DNA of 64,000 bases from Rhodopirellula europaea 6C. GTDB lineage: Bacteria > Planctomycetota > Planctomycetia > Pirellulales > Pirellulaceae. Positions 25,899 through 35,382 of the stretch are shown here, in pieces. The notes below the pieces were generated by a model, which saw only the letters and a program-made list of their open reading frames with translations, was not told where the DNA came from and did not search any database. Where the stretch lies: NCBI RefSeq assembly GCF_000338295.1, contig NZ_ANMO01000111.1, forward strand, positions 17,755 to 81,754, given 5' to 3'. The position numbers and the translations under genes are program-made. Position 1 is the first letter of the stretch; every line of letters starts with the position of its first letter.

Positions 25899-28025
25899 TT
25901 ACAGAGAAGGCCAAATCAGTACGCTCGCCAGATTGTGATGCTGGTCCGTCCACAGAGGTGCGGACTCGACAACAGACGCATCCGGTTTTTGCGCGACACT
26001 CAAATGTTCCGATTCCCAAAATGCGTCGTCGCGATCCGTGGCGATGACCCAACGCGATGGACGGGTGTAAACCTGATCGCGGCGGTTGTTCTGAATCAAC
26101 CGGCTGGGCATCCCGATGGCCAGGGTCAATCGGTGGGTGAGCGGAACCAAATCGAGGTGGTTGTTTGAGACGTGCACGGCCAACACGCCGTTGTCGCCCA
26201 ATCGCTCCCGATAGAGCTGCATCGCTTCGAGCGTCAAAAGGTGAGCTGGAATGGCGTCGCTGCTGAAGGCATCCAGGATCAGCAGATCAAATCTTTTGTC
26301 CGTATGACGTTCTAACAATAAACGGCCGTCACCCAAGTGATGCTCGATCGCGGCCGGACAATCGCTGAGGAACGTGAAGTGCTCTTCCGCGATTGCCAAC
26401 ACATCCGGATTGATTTCGTACATGTCCATCGTGTCGCCGTCTCGTCCATAAGCAGCCAGCACGCCGCACCCCAAACCGATGACACCAATCCGCATCTCGG
26501 GAGACTCGGCTTGCATCGTGTGAATCAATCGTCCAACACCGCTGCTGTGCCCGAAGTAAGACGTTGGTGTCATGCGTTCTGGACCATGCAACTGAATTCC
26601 ATGAATCGTATTGCCGTGCACCAGCTGCACTCGCTCCGCATCGTTCTCGACACGAAGCACACCGAAGAAATTCCGACGCTGATCGATCGTGTCGGTGCGA
26701 TTGGTCAGCGTGGTAACGACCGCGGTAAATCCAATGATCGCCACGATCAACCCGTTGATGCGTTTGGAAAGCTTCCAATCACATGTGGTTGTCATCCAGG
26801 ATCGAGAAGCCAAGAACGTGATCGCAACGACACCAATCGACAACGACATCGCGATGGGAAGTTCGCGATAGTCTTGGAAAACGAGCGGGCAGATCAGTGC
26901 GACCAAGATTCCGCCCATCGCACCACCAAATGAGATCAGTGCGTAGTACAAAGTCAATCGTTGGGTCGCTGGTTTACGGGCGGCGGTTTCACCGTGACAC
27001 AGCAAACACACGCCGAGCAAAACGACCAAATATGACAACGCTTCCATCGGCATTTGCCAATTGCCGGGAAACCAGCCTTTCAACTGAATGACGACGAACG
27101 CCAGTCCGGTGAACGTAGCGATGAGTTTGGGGCGATACCAATTTGGTGAATCAAAGCTGATGATGAAGCTGAGCAAGTACAGGCTGAGCGGCAGCACCCA
27201 AAGAAACGGCATCACAGCGATGTCTTGGCAGACATGACTGGTCACCACCAACAACATGACCGAAGCCAAGGCAGGCAGACCGATCCATACACTCCAGTCC
27301 GCCACCCCCAGCTTGGCCAGAACGGATTGGCCTTCCGCTGATTCTTCGTTGTTGGTTGTCGAGTTTCCTTTTCGCCGACGCAGCAAACAGATCGCGAGCC
27401 AACCATCCACGACGACAAAAGCATAAAACGCCAACGACCAAAAAACCGACTGCTGTTCAATCGACAACAATGGTTCGACGACGAATGGATAGCTCAGCAA
27501 GGCGACCAGCGAACCGACGTTGGAAAGTGCATAAAGTCGATAGACTGATTCGGATTGATTTTCGTAGCTCAACCAAGCCTGCACCAATGGTCCGGTGCTG
27601 GAAAGCACGAAGTACGGCAACGCGACATGCGCGGTCAGCAACCAGAGCAGTGCCCAGGTTGGATCTTCGGTTCCAACGGGCTTCCATGCGTCCGAAGGCG
27701 CGATTGGCAATGACCAAGCTGCCGCACACAGCAACACCAAGTGCACGATGCCTTGCAAGGCAGGTGGCAAGAAACGCCTGATGCAGTGAGCGTAGAGATA
27801 CCCAGCGAACAAGAGAACTTGGAAGAACAGCAAACAAGTCGTCCAAACCGCTGGCGTTCCACCAAACCAAGGCAGCACACATTTGCTGATTACGGGCTGA
27901 ACTTGGAACACCAAGAAGGCCCCCAGCAACGTCGCTCCGGCAAAGACAAACCATGAGGTGGTTTGCTTGGTAGCGATGTTTGAAGTAGCAGTGGAACCGG
28001 AAACATCCGAGGTGCACGACGGCAT
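25899..28025 (-). CDS. fused membrane protein with C-terminal spermidine-synthase-like domain
   Basis: A 708-residue protein. The first 430 or so residues contain about ten to twelve hydrophobic helices; the remainder is a spermidine-synthase-like Rossmann domain with VIGLGCGVLAAYG, an acidic strand end in MYEINPD and LLILDAFSSDAIP. Proteins of this layout are common in planctomycetes and other aquatic bacteria and are usually annotated as fused-MFS spermidine synthases; aminopropyl transfer has not been shown for most. The ATG at 28025 (MPSCTSDV) is the only plausible start. It stands alone, with the tRNA 156 bases downstream. Confidence 0.82.
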   Translation of the reverse strand: MPSCTSDVSGSTATSNIATKQTTSWFVFAGATLLGAFLVFQVQPVISKCVLPWFGGTPAVWTTCLLFFQVLLFAGYLYAHCIRRFLPPALQGIVHLVLLCAAAWSLPIAPSDAWKPVGTEDPTWALLWLLTAHVALPYFVLSSTGPLVQAWLSYENQSESVYRLYALSNVGSLVALLSYPFVVEPLLSIEQQSVFWSLAFYAFVVVDGWLAICLLRRRKGNSTTNNEESAEGQSVLAKLGVADWSVWIGLPALASVMLLVVTSHVCQDIAVMPFLWVLPLSLYLLSFIISFDSPNWYRPKLIATFTGLAFVVIQLKGWFPGNWQMPMEALSYLVVLLGVCLLCHGETAARKPATQRLTLYYALISFGGAMGGILVALICPLVFQDYRELPIAMSLSIGVVAITFLASRSWMTTTCDWKLSKRINGLIVAIIGFTAVVTTLTNRTDTIDQRRNFFGVLRVENDAERVQLVHGNTIHGIQLHGPERMTPTSYFGHSSGVGRLIHTMQAESPEMRIGVIGLGCGVLAAYGRDGDTMDMYEINPDVLAIAEEHFTFLSDCPAAIEHHLGDGRLLLERHTDKRFDLLILDAFSSDAIPAHLLTLEAMQLYRERLGDNGVLAVHVSNNHLDLVPLTHRLTLAIGMPSRLIQNNRRDQVYTRPSRWVIATDRDDAFWESEHLSVAQKPDASVVESAPLWTDQHHNLASVLIWPSL

Positions 28026-28218
28026 GCGTTCATCTCAACAATTACGCGCAATGCGGCCTCGCCCCCGCGACGTGGTTCCGCCCGAAAGGTTACACCATGG
28101 TGCGCGACCGCGCCTTAACCAGACCGCAATCGGTGCCCCCTTCCAGGATTCCCTGAGCGGTTCACTCCGAAATTTCCCTACATCCCGAACAACACGCAAA
28201 CCGCTCCCACAAACGCAA

Positions 28219-28249
28219 CACGCCTCGCTGGCCAAACCAACGAGGCGTG
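28219..28249 (-). terminator. hairpin after the thioredoxin-like gene
   Basis: A 9-bp perfect inverted repeat, CACGCCTCG (28219-28227) and CGAGGCGTG (28241-28249), lies 38 bases beyond the stop of the leftward thioredoxin-like gene. The loop is 13 bases; only a short mixed T stretch follows on the minus strand. Confidence 0.5.
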
Positions 28250-28286
28250 TGTGAATATCAAAAATGCGTTTGTGCCGATCGATGGA

Positions 28287-29420
28287 TCAGTTCACCCCTG
28301 GATTCGCATCCCGGACGGCGTGGTCCATGACTTCGATCGCGGCGTCGGTGTAGCGTTCGTACTCATTCCAAAAGTGATCCATCGCAGCTTCATCGGCGAA
28401 GAAGAACATGCGTTGATGAACAGGGTCCTTCATTCCGAATTGACGTTTGCCAGGAACGATCACACGCTCTTCGAAGAAACGAACCACGTCGATTTCATTC
28501 AACACAGGTGTGTATGGAGTCGGGTCAGCCAGAAACGTCTTCATCTTGGCTTCGCTTTGGAACAGATACAGCTTACCGAGGTGAACCACTCCAAACTTTG
28601 GATTGCCTTCGACCCATTGATCTTCGTTGATCACAGTGACGGAACAGAAACCTTCCATCGCAAGTTTCGGTTGGTCAGTGCCAAAGGCCGGAGTCTTCGC
28701 TTCAGGTTTCGGTGCGGATTGAGCTGGCATCCCCAGAGTCATTCCATCAGTGCGGGCTCCAGCCAAACGACCGGTTGCTCCGCCCGCGAATTGACTGTCA
28801 GGCGAAGGCAAGTTGCCGCCTGCAACGTGCGGGTTTTGTTGGGTGCGAGGTGGCATGGTCGCGGCAGTAGTGGTCACTGGCGGACCGGTCGGCGATTGAC
28901 CGTTGGATGCCATCATTGTTTGCGTTGCACCTGGTGCAGGTGTGGTCATCATCGACGGCATTTTCTTTGCCGCGATTGCCAGCATCGCAACGTATCGCTT
29001 TGGATCTTGAGGACTGACCGAGGTGCCCAAAGGTTTCCCGGTCGGCGTGATCATCACATCGGTTGGAAATTTCGTGACACCAAACATCTTGGCCAACTCG
29101 GGCGATTTGCCAGCGTGGACTTTGACAGGCACGAACTTTTGCTCAACAGCGGATCCCACTTCGGGACTTTTGAAAGCACCGGCTTCCAAGCGATCGCACC
29201 AGACGCAATTGTCACTGGTGAAGTGCAAAAGCAAGCCTTTTCCGTTCTGCTGTGCTTCCGCTTGGGCCGCGGTGAGATCTTTTCGCCACTGAATGTCAGC
29301 TTGAGCGACACTGGTGAAAATCGTTGTCAAACCGAGCAAGACCGTTGCCGGCATCACTCGCGACCATTGCGAGGACGCAGTGGAAGAATCAATTCGCGGT
29401 GGTTTGGAGGACAAACGCAT
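28287..29420 (-). CDS. exported thioredoxin-like protein with C-terminal YHS-like repeats
   Basis: A 377-residue protein. A signal peptide covers about residues 20-42 (MPATVLLGLTTIFTSVAQA). A thioredoxin-fold domain follows with the redox pair CVWC near residue 71 and a cis-Pro region TKFPTDV. A Pro/Thr/Gly-rich linker (about 160-250) leads to a C-terminal domain with two similar segments (FGVVHLGKLYLFQSEAKMKTF and the later RMFFFADEAAMDHF), each like a YHS motif in which a metal or cofactor may bind. The ATG at 29420 lies directly behind a small hairpin that presents AGGA in its loop. A periplasmic redox or metal-handling role is inferred. Confidence 0.72.
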   Translation of the reverse strand: MRLSSKPPRIDSSTASSQWSRVMPATVLLGLTTIFTSVAQADIQWRKDLTAAQAEAQQNGKGLLLHFTSDNCVWCDRLEAGAFKSPEVGSAVEQKFVPVKVHAGKSPELAKMFGVTKFPTDVMITPTGKPLGTSVSPQDPKRYVAMLAIAAKKMPSMMTTPAPGATQTMMASNGQSPTGPPVTTTAATMPPRTQQNPHVAGGNLPSPDSQFAGGATGRLAGARTDGMTLGMPAQSAPKPEAKTPAFGTDQPKLAMEGFCSVTVINEDQWVEGNPKFGVVHLGKLYLFQSEAKMKTFLADPTPYTPVLNEIDVVRFFEERVIVPGKRQFGMKDPVHQRMFFFADEAAMDHFWNEYERYTDAAIEVMDHAVRDANPGVN

Positions 29421-29801
29421 CGGACAAAATCCTTTTTGTCTTTCTCATAGGGAGCCAAAATCGGCTCAGGTGTGCCGGTATCGGTGGTATCGGAAGCGTC
29501 GACCTTGACGCTTGAGCGGAACCTACGAAGTTTCCGGCTGTGGCCGCCACACCAATGGAGGGTGTTTCGGATTGAGCCCACCAATCGATTTGTCGGCAGT
29601 TTCACGGATACAACCGACGGACCCTGAGTCATCTCAGCAAAGATCGTCAGCCCGGCAACACGCACGTGTTCGCCAGCGTGAATGAATGACGAAGACGAAC
29701 CAAGATCCGCCAACCGTCAGCGAGATCTCAGAAAAGCCATTTCAGCGATCGAGCAACCACCACGCATCGATGCAAGCTTGCGTGTGAGTCTCAAAGCCAG
29801 C
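29421..29801. other. gene-free leader region of the thioredoxin-like gene
   Basis: About 380 bases between two leftward genes. The end next to the start codon holds a 7-bp hairpin (see the separate entry). No promoter or other repeat could be identified with confidence. Confidence 0.45.
29423..29440 (-). promoter_or_regulatory. hairpin with the ribosome site in its loop
   Basis: On the minus strand GACAAAA and TTTTGTC form a 7-bp stem around the four-base loop AGGA, ending two bases before the ATG at 29420. AGGA is the only Shine-Dalgarno-like sequence of the gene. The stem is mostly A-T and should be weak. Confidence 0.5.
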
Positions 29802-31904
29802 TTACAGCTTTGGCACAGGACGCTTGGGAGCTCGTTTGATCATCCGTTTCTGATCGTCACGCGGAGGACGGTTGTTGTTTCCGTTGTTACCTCGATTGGT
29901 TTGCGGCGGGGACAAGTCCGTGAAGGTCTCGGTCCAAACCCAACCGATTGGAACTTCCAGTTCCTTCTCGGCCAACATCGCCCAGGGAGTGCCTTTGTGC
30001 TCAGCAACAACACGCTCAAGGAACTCGCGAGCTGTGTCGGCTTCACGTTGCCACTTGCTGCCCACCGTGATCTCGTCGGCAGGCTTCAACACCCAAGTGT
30101 TGTTCTTTTCGTTTTCAAAGGGCATCCCGCGTTTCGCTTTGGCGAGGATCGCGTTGTACGTCTCGGTACGAACCTTCTGAGCCAGCACACGGCCGTAGGC
30201 TAAATCGAAACCGGCCAACCAACGAAGGCTCTCTTCTTCGTCGCGATTTTTCAAACCTTGTTCCAAAGTAGCCGCCAACTGGATCAAAACCGGTTCCAAT
30301 TTCGCGGCATCTTGTTGAGCTGTGGTCAACGCTTGAGCCAACCCAGCTTCGTTGCGTTTCACGAATCGAGTTTGAGGGCGTTGGATCCCATTCACATTTT
30401 TAATTTGCGCGGCCGCGATCAACGCTTGGCGAAGCGGGCTACGCTTGACTGCTTTGACGTAGTCTTGAGGCGATAGATAATCCGGCCGATAGCGAGCCAT
30501 CGCAGTCGGATCAAAGAACGCACGCAAATCGGCGGTGAATGCATCGATCTCGCCTCGCCGAACCTCTCGTGAAACGTTGCGGTTCGGGTGAACCGTGAAA
30601 TAGATTCCTCCCGTTTCGTAACACAAACGCGTCAGCCCATACGGTCCGAAACCGCTATCGATCACGGGTTCTTGTTCAAAGTTTCCAGTGAAGCTCAGTT
30701 GCACACGTTCAGGCAAGAACGTTTCAGGCCCCTGGTCGACTTGAGCCCACTGGGGCGTTTGATCGTATTCAGGGTCCGGATCCACATACTTGACCAGCGT
30801 GTGCTCGCGACCGAACGGAGCGGGAACGCCGACGACGTAAACCGGAATGCCCCATTTGCGGCAAGATCCGATGGATGATTCCAACAAGTGAGCGTCATCA
30901 CCGCGTTCATCCGTCACGACGACGAACATCACATTGCGTTTTGGACCTCGAGGTCCATTGCTGCGACGCAAAGAGTTGTATTGCTTGGCGGCCGATTCAA
31001 TCGCCGTGAAGACTCTTTCGGTACCGGAGTTGTCGACGGGAATGTCAGCAACGGTCTGCTTGATCAAATCCAAGTCCGCCGTGGGCTCTTCGGTGAACAG
31101 TTGCACTTTTTCGCCGAACCCGATGATCGATGTCAGCACTCGTGCTTCGGAAGGGTCGTTTGGATCCTCGCCGGCAGTCTTTGAGTCCAATTGTTCGCGA
31201 AGCATCCCCAGTTCTTCGTAAATGCGATCGAACCGATCGCGAATATCCTGGCGTTGCCGAGTCAGCGAACCGCTTTGGTCAAACAACCACACGATCAACG
31301 TCGGACGTTCCTCTGCCGCTTGCATGACCTCAAACGTGATCTGGTCGACCGCCCCTGAGGCGCCAGCGGTTCCTTGTCCAACGCGACCTTTCTGATCGAC
31401 CAATCGGTCTTGCGGTGCGACCGGTTGGCTGAACATCTTGTTGACCATGATGTCGCCCAGGTCGGTTGGCTCGAGGTCCACCGGGCTGACCATGTTGGCG
31501 ATTTCAGCGAACGTCGCAGCGGAAGCTTCCGCCATGTCGAACTCAGCCAAAGCGTCGGAACCGATCTCGACCTGAGGTTGATCGCTAACAACGATCTCCT
31601 CAATCAGATCCACGGTCTCTTCGTATTCAGGCGGCGGTGCGATCATCACCACGGCTTCGTCGTCGACCGGGTTCTGCAACTGCACCAGTGCGAGCGACAG
31701 AATGACGATCAGGTGCACCATCATGCTGCCGACCATCGCAACCGTTTCATCGGCATCCCAAAACGATTCGTCTTCCCACAGTTCGCTCGACTCTCCGTTT
31801 TCGTACGGATGAACGGCATTGGCTTCCGGCGTCACGCTGTCTTCAGACGGCGAGCCCGAGGTCAATGCTTTCTTGATCGATGAAAGAAACGATGAGTCGC
31901 TCAT
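29802..31904 (-). CDS. membrane-anchored von Willebrand A-domain protein
   Basis: A 700-residue protein. A single membrane helix lies at about 56-76 (MVGSMMVHLIVILSLALVQL), followed by an acidic Pro/Glu-rich segment as in TonB-like proteins. The VWA domain begins near residue 205 with the MIDAS motif DQSGS, and VVTDERGDD is a later element. The C-terminal third is helical and ends in an Asn/Arg/Pro-rich tail (GNNGNNN). The ATG at 31904 is clear. VWA proteins bind partners through a metal ion; the partner is unknown. The gene stands alone. Confidence 0.72.
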   Translation of the reverse strand: MSDSSFLSSIKKALTSGSPSEDSVTPEANAVHPYENGESSELWEDESFWDADETVAMVGSMMVHLIVILSLALVQLQNPVDDEAVVMIAPPPEYEETVDLIEEIVVSDQPQVEIGSDALAEFDMAEASAATFAEIANMVSPVDLEPTDLGDIMVNKMFSQPVAPQDRLVDQKGRVGQGTAGASGAVDQITFEVMQAAEERPTLIVWLFDQSGSLTRQRQDIRDRFDRIYEELGMLREQLDSKTAGEDPNDPSEARVLTSIIGFGEKVQLFTEEPTADLDLIKQTVADIPVDNSGTERVFTAIESAAKQYNSLRRSNGPRGPKRNVMFVVVTDERGDDAHLLESSIGSCRKWGIPVYVVGVPAPFGREHTLVKYVDPDPEYDQTPQWAQVDQGPETFLPERVQLSFTGNFEQEPVIDSGFGPYGLTRLCYETGGIYFTVHPNRNVSREVRRGEIDAFTADLRAFFDPTAMARYRPDYLSPQDYVKAVKRSPLRQALIAAAQIKNVNGIQRPQTRFVKRNEAGLAQALTTAQQDAAKLEPVLIQLAATLEQGLKNRDEEESLRWLAGFDLAYGRVLAQKVRTETYNAILAKAKRGMPFENEKNNTWVLKPADEITVGSKWQREADTAREFLERVVAEHKGTPWAMLAEKELEVPIGWVWTETFTDLSPPQTNRGNNGNNNRPPRDDQKRMIKRAPKRPVPKL

Positions 31905-32122
31905 GAAATCCGATTTTCAGCTAATTTACGTTCACAAAGCCGGGGCGTGGGGATTGCAAACCAGCGATCATGGGCGAAGATTTGCGATCCAAGATTGATC
32001 CGGGACACTCTCTCAAACGTTTTTTGCGACGATTTGAACCCTTTGATTGTAATCGAAAGTCCGATTCACAGTCTTAACCGCTCGATTCAAAACCTCGTTG
32101 ACTTGAGGATCAGGCCGATTTG

Positions 32123-32800
32123 ATGGAACAAACAAACGAATCAACTGGACGCCTGATCGCGATTGGGGACATCCACGGCTGTAACGTCGCTCTGCAAGCG
32201 ATTCTGGCGGCAATTGATCCCCAACCCAACGATATCGTGGTGACTCTCGGTGACGTCGTTGACCGTGGCCCGGATTCCAAAGGGGCGGTGGACACCCTCC
32301 TGCAGTGCGGCCAAAGAACCCAGTTGGTGGCTCTGCAAGGCAATCACGAAGAGATGATGCTCAACGTGCTACGTGGCAGCGAGTCTCATCACAGTTGGTT
32401 GCGATATGGCGGAGTCGAAACACTTGACAGCTACGGCTTCGACGGTGGCTTGGATTTTCTTCCGGAATCGCATCGCGTCTTCTTTGAATCTCTCGGCGAC
32501 TACTTTGTCTACGAAGATTACTTCTTCACGCACGCCGCCTACGATCCGGCGGTTCCTCTTGAGGAACAAACCGTGGAGATGCTTCGCTGGCACTCATTGC
32601 GACAAGGTGTTCCCGAACCACATCACAGTGGCAAAACCGCGTTCGTTGGACACACGGCAAACCACGAAGGTCAAATTCTCGATGTCGGGCATTTGGTCTG
32701 TCTCGACACCCACTGCTACGGCGGTGGTTGCTTGACCGCGATGGATGTTCGAACACGTCAGGTTTGGCAGGCCAACCCGGACGGCGTTCTCCTCTCGTAG
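32123..32800 (+). CDS. serine/threonine-type metallophosphatase
   Basis: A 225-residue protein of the bacterial PPP/PrpE/ApaH-like group. The metal motifs are complete: GDIHG near residue 14, GDVVDRGPDS near 44 and GNHEEM near 74, with later His residues in FTHAAYD and VGHT. It could be a protein phosphatase or a diadenosine-tetraphosphatase-like enzyme; the fold alone does not decide. The ATG at 32123 is one codon after a TTG in the same frame. It faces the pseudopilin gene cluster, with only 25 bases between the stop codons. Confidence 0.85.
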   Translation: MEQTNESTGRLIAIGDIHGCNVALQAILAAIDPQPNDIVVTLGDVVDRGPDSKGAVDTLLQCGQRTQLVALQGNHEEMMLNVLRGSESHHSWLRYGGVETLDSYGFDGGLDFLPESHRVFFESLGDYFVYEDYFFTHAAYDPAVPLEEQTVEMLRWHSLRQGVPEPHHSGKTAFVGHTANHEGQILDVGHLVCLDTHCYGGGCLTAMDVRTRQVWQANPDGVLLS

Positions 32801-32825
32801 TCGGCTATCAAGCCGAACCGGCGGT

Positions 32826-33365
32826 TTAAGATGCCGGCGGTGCGACCGGTGCGGTTGGCGACGGAGCGGGTGGTGTGGGAGTAGGCGGTGTGGCCGGAAT
32901 CGCCGTCGTGACACTTGCCGCCGGCTGAGTTGCTCCCGGGTACATGTAGACTTGCAGCGAGACCGTTTGATTGACCGTGTCGATCACGGGCGTCGTCATC
33001 CAAGCGTTCGGGAATGACGAATCACCGAGCTCGGCATCTAAGCTCGCGATCGGCAGAACACCGTTCGTTCGAGCGAGTGCCACGTTGCGATGAATCAGTC
33101 CTTCTGCGACCAAACGTCCTTCCACCTGTTGCCGAACGTTTGATGCTCGAATGTTTGCTCGGCGATGCGATCGAACAATGCTGATCGCGGCCAACGACAT
33201 CACGGCCATGGCTAAGAAGCTCAAAACCACCGCGGAACCGACGCGTCGCGATCTGCCTTGATGTCCCGTGTGGATCGGTCGTGTACACGCCATGCATCGA
33301 CCAGCTGGCAAGCTGTTGCGATGGGATCGATCGGCGATGGTTGCGGCGTTCATAGCGGCGTTCAC
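32826..33365 (-). CDS. GspK-like minor pseudopilin, short form
   Basis: A 179-residue protein with a prepilin-like start: basic stretch, G43 then SAVVLSFLAMAVMSLAAIS. Position +5 after the probable cleavage is Leu, not Glu, as in GspK minor pseudopilins. It lacks the large globular domain of classical GspK and ends in a Pro/Ala/Thr-rich tail. The GTG at 33365 overlaps the previous stop as GTGA; the ATG at 33353 is an alternative. Fifth gene of the pseudopilin operon. Confidence 0.6.
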   Translation of the reverse strand: MNAAMNAATIADRSHRNSLPAGRCMACTRPIHTGHQGRSRRVGSAVVLSFLAMAVMSLAAISIVRSHRRANIRASNVRQQVEGRLVAEGLIHRNVALARTNGVLPIASLDAELGDSSFPNAWMTTPVIDTVNQTVSLQVYMYPGATQPAASVTTAIPATPPTPTPPAPSPTAPVAPPAS

Positions 33366-33907
33366 AGTTGAGGCGATAGACAGACGACGGTGGTCATCTC
33401 AGCGGAATCTTGATCAGGACGAAGCTCACCGGCACGGTCGCTCGTCGTTTGCAATTGCAGAGTCATTTCGATCCCCACTCGACGTCCCGCGACGATGATT
33501 TCATTCATGTCGAAATCTCGGACGGAATTGCCCAAGCAAATCGTCTCGCCCAGCAAAGGATCCACCATCACCAAAGACCGGTCGACGCCATCGGATGCAC
33601 GACGGATTTCGAAACGGATCCGACGCAGATTCAATCCATCGTCGACTTGAATATCGCGATTCCCAATCGAAACGATTGAAAGTCCGCTGCTGGTCATCTG
33701 CCGGATCTGTTCGGAGAGAAATCTCAATGCCTGTCGACCTTCCGCCGCGGCACCCTCGTTGCCCTGTGAAATTGCTGTCACGCGAGCCGAACCTCGCATC
33801 ATTCCGACCATGCTGGTTGCCAACGTTCCCACAATCGCGACACAGGCGATTGCTTCAATCAGGCTCACACCATTGCGTTTCGACGCTAAAGTACGTGATC
33901 GGTTCAT
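33362..33907 (-). CDS. GspJ-like pseudopilin
   Basis: A 181-residue prepilin-type protein. The leader MNRSRTLASKRNG is cut after G13 and followed by VSLIEAIACVAIVG, with Glu at +5. The length and the long hydrophilic beta-rich remainder fit GspJ or PilW. The ATG at 33907 overlaps the stop of the preceding gene by four bases (ATGA), which decides the start over a GTG at 33919. It should be processed by a PilD-type peptidase, not seen in this window. Confidence 0.7.
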   Translation of the reverse strand: MNRSRTLASKRNGVSLIEAIACVAIVGTLATSMVGMMRGSARVTAISQGNEGAAAEGRQALRFLSEQIRQMTSSGLSIVSIGNRDIQVDDGLNLRRIRFEIRRASDGVDRSLVMVDPLLGETICLGNSVRDFDMNEIIVAGRRVGIEMTLQLQTTSDRAGELRPDQDSAEMTTVVCLSPQL

Positions 33908-34353
33908 AGCTGGCTCCACTGCGTACGCAACTGTTGACTCAACTCACCTTCGTCCGGCTGACCATTGTTGTTGCGGTCTTCCCATACCAACGCGTCCATG
34001 GTCAGCAAACTGGGGGTCAACGAATCTTCGATCGTCAGACGTGAACGCATGGATGTCGTTTCATTGCCAACCACGACCGCATCGAAAGTTCCACGGCGGG
34101 TCGCAAATTGAACCGGATCACAGAGGTCAATTTTAGCTTGCTCGATGATTCGTTCAGTTTCAAAGAGCAATTGGTCTTGCACATCAAGCCTCTGCAGCAA
34201 TTGGCTTGTTTGGCCCATCAATCCCAACGCTGGAATCAAAACCAAAGACAACAGAGCGGCTCCTACGGCGACATCAATCAACGTCGCCCCGTGCCGGATT
34301 GAACGACGACTGGCTTTGCAAGCGCCGCAAATTCTTTGGGCGGAATTCATCAT
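33904..34353 (-). CDS. GspI-like pseudopilin
   Basis: A 149-residue prepilin-type protein. After a basic leader the cleavage site is G22, followed by ATLIDVAVGAALLSL. Position +5 is Asp instead of the usual Glu. Size and the short globular part fit GspI/PilV. ATGA overlap with the upstream gene fixes the ATG at 34353, although a second ATG follows directly. Confidence 0.68.
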   Translation of the reverse strand: MMNSAQRICGACKASRRSIRHGATLIDVAVGAALLSLVLIPALGLMGQTSQLLQRLDVQDQLLFETERIIEQAKIDLCDPVQFATRRGTFDAVVVGNETTSMRSRLTIEDSLTPSLLTMDALVWEDRNNNGQPDEGELSQQLRTQWSQL

Positions 34354-34904
34354 GTGGCATCCTTGTAGATATTCCCAGACGATGCCTGAACAAAAACCTC
34401 GACGCTCTCACTGTCGCGAGAAACCTTCATTTGCAGGTCTCGCGAAGCAGTCCCGGTCGGCGTGAACTGAATGCTAGATGCATTCGCCTTCACGTTGACA
34501 TCCGGATGCAAAGCAATGGGATCCACCATCCAGGTCGACGAACCAGGGTTTGCTTGAGCACCGAATGCATCGGTGCCGTCGCTGTAGATTCCAGGTGCCG
34601 CAAGCATGTCGATGACCATGCGGTACTCGCCGTCGTCATCTTTGACACTCTTCCAACGGACCGTCACAGCGCAGCTTCGTGACACAGCAGTTTCGCGTGC
34701 GAGTCGCAATGACCGGACGATCAAATCTGAATCTTGGCGGATGGACGTGCGACTTGAAAACAGATGCCCAACGCTCGGCGCAGCGACCATTGAAGCGGTT
34801 AAGATCATGATGACCAACAACGCTTCGACCAATGTCACGCCAGCGCGACGACGAGCGCCAGGCTTCGTTGCCGTATTGCGGAGGCATGGTGCGAGCGGGG
34901 TCAT
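34350..34904 (-). CDS. GspH-like pseudopilin
   Basis: A 184-residue prepilin-type protein. The leader ends at G22 and is followed by VTLVEALLVIMILTAS with Glu at +5. The later part (RSLRLARETAVSRSCAVTVRW) has the pattern of GspH/FimT. It is 145 bases after the first pilin gene of the cluster and is coupled to the next by an ATGA overlap. A GspH-type initiator role in the pseudopilus is inferred. Confidence 0.72.
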   Translation of the reverse strand: MTPLAPCLRNTATKPGARRRAGVTLVEALLVIMILTASMVAAPSVGHLFSSRTSIRQDSDLIVRSLRLARETAVSRSCAVTVRWKSVKDDDGEYRMVIDMLAAPGIYSDGTDAFGAQANPGSSTWMVDPIALHPDVNVKANASSIQFTPTGTASRDLQMKVSRDSESVEVFVQASSGNIYKDAT

Positions 34905-35049
34905 ATCACAAACTCATGAGAACAAGAACGTCGGAGACGTCGATTGACAGACGAAACCCGCAGGCACATACGAGGAACCGTTCCTCACCAAATGGATTGG
35001 AACGGTTCGTCGACGCATGTCTGCAAGTCGTCCGGTAGAAAACCGGTGA

Positions 35050-35382
35050 CTAGTTGGTCACTGGTTTGCTGAACGTTCCAGTTGCGGCGTCGTAAGGATA
35101 TTGACGCAACTTGTTGTAGCGAGTCCGCGATGCGGTATCGTCCGCTTTGATGTAGTTTTCGCGAACCAAGTAAGCGATGTTACGAGGATAAGCACCCTTT
35201 TCGAGGTAGTAGGTCTGTGCCATCGCGTTCAGCGAAGCGATGTCTTGTTCAGCCAACTTATCTTCGCTCTTTGCACGCATTGGAGCGACGGTAGCGACCG
35301 TCGCAGCAGCCACAACAGCGAGGATCACGACAGCAGCGATCACTTCCAACAGCGAAAAACCTGATTTCTTTGTACGTTTCAT
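35050..35382 (-). CDS. major pseudopilin-like protein (GspG-type)
   Basis: A 110-residue prepilin-type protein with the short leader MKRTKKSG cut after G8 and followed by FSLLEVIAAVVILAV, Glu at +5. The small globular domain has AQTYYLEKGAYP, close to GspG and type IV pilins. It is the first gene of the leftward cluster and separated from gspH-like by 145 bases, which would allow higher expression of this major subunit. The frame is open to 35469, but the ATG at 35382 gives the standard leader. Confidence 0.75.
   Translation of the reverse strand: MKRTKKSGFSLLEVIAAVVILAVVAAATVATVAPMRAKSEDKLAEQDIASLNAMAQTYYLEKGAYPRNIAYLVRENYIKADDTASRTRYNKLRQYPYDAATGTFSKPVTN

Noticed and set aside
28251..29450. 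A 399-codon open frame on the plus strand
   Set aside because: Antisense to the thioredoxin-like gene; no domain or signal peptide can be seen in it.
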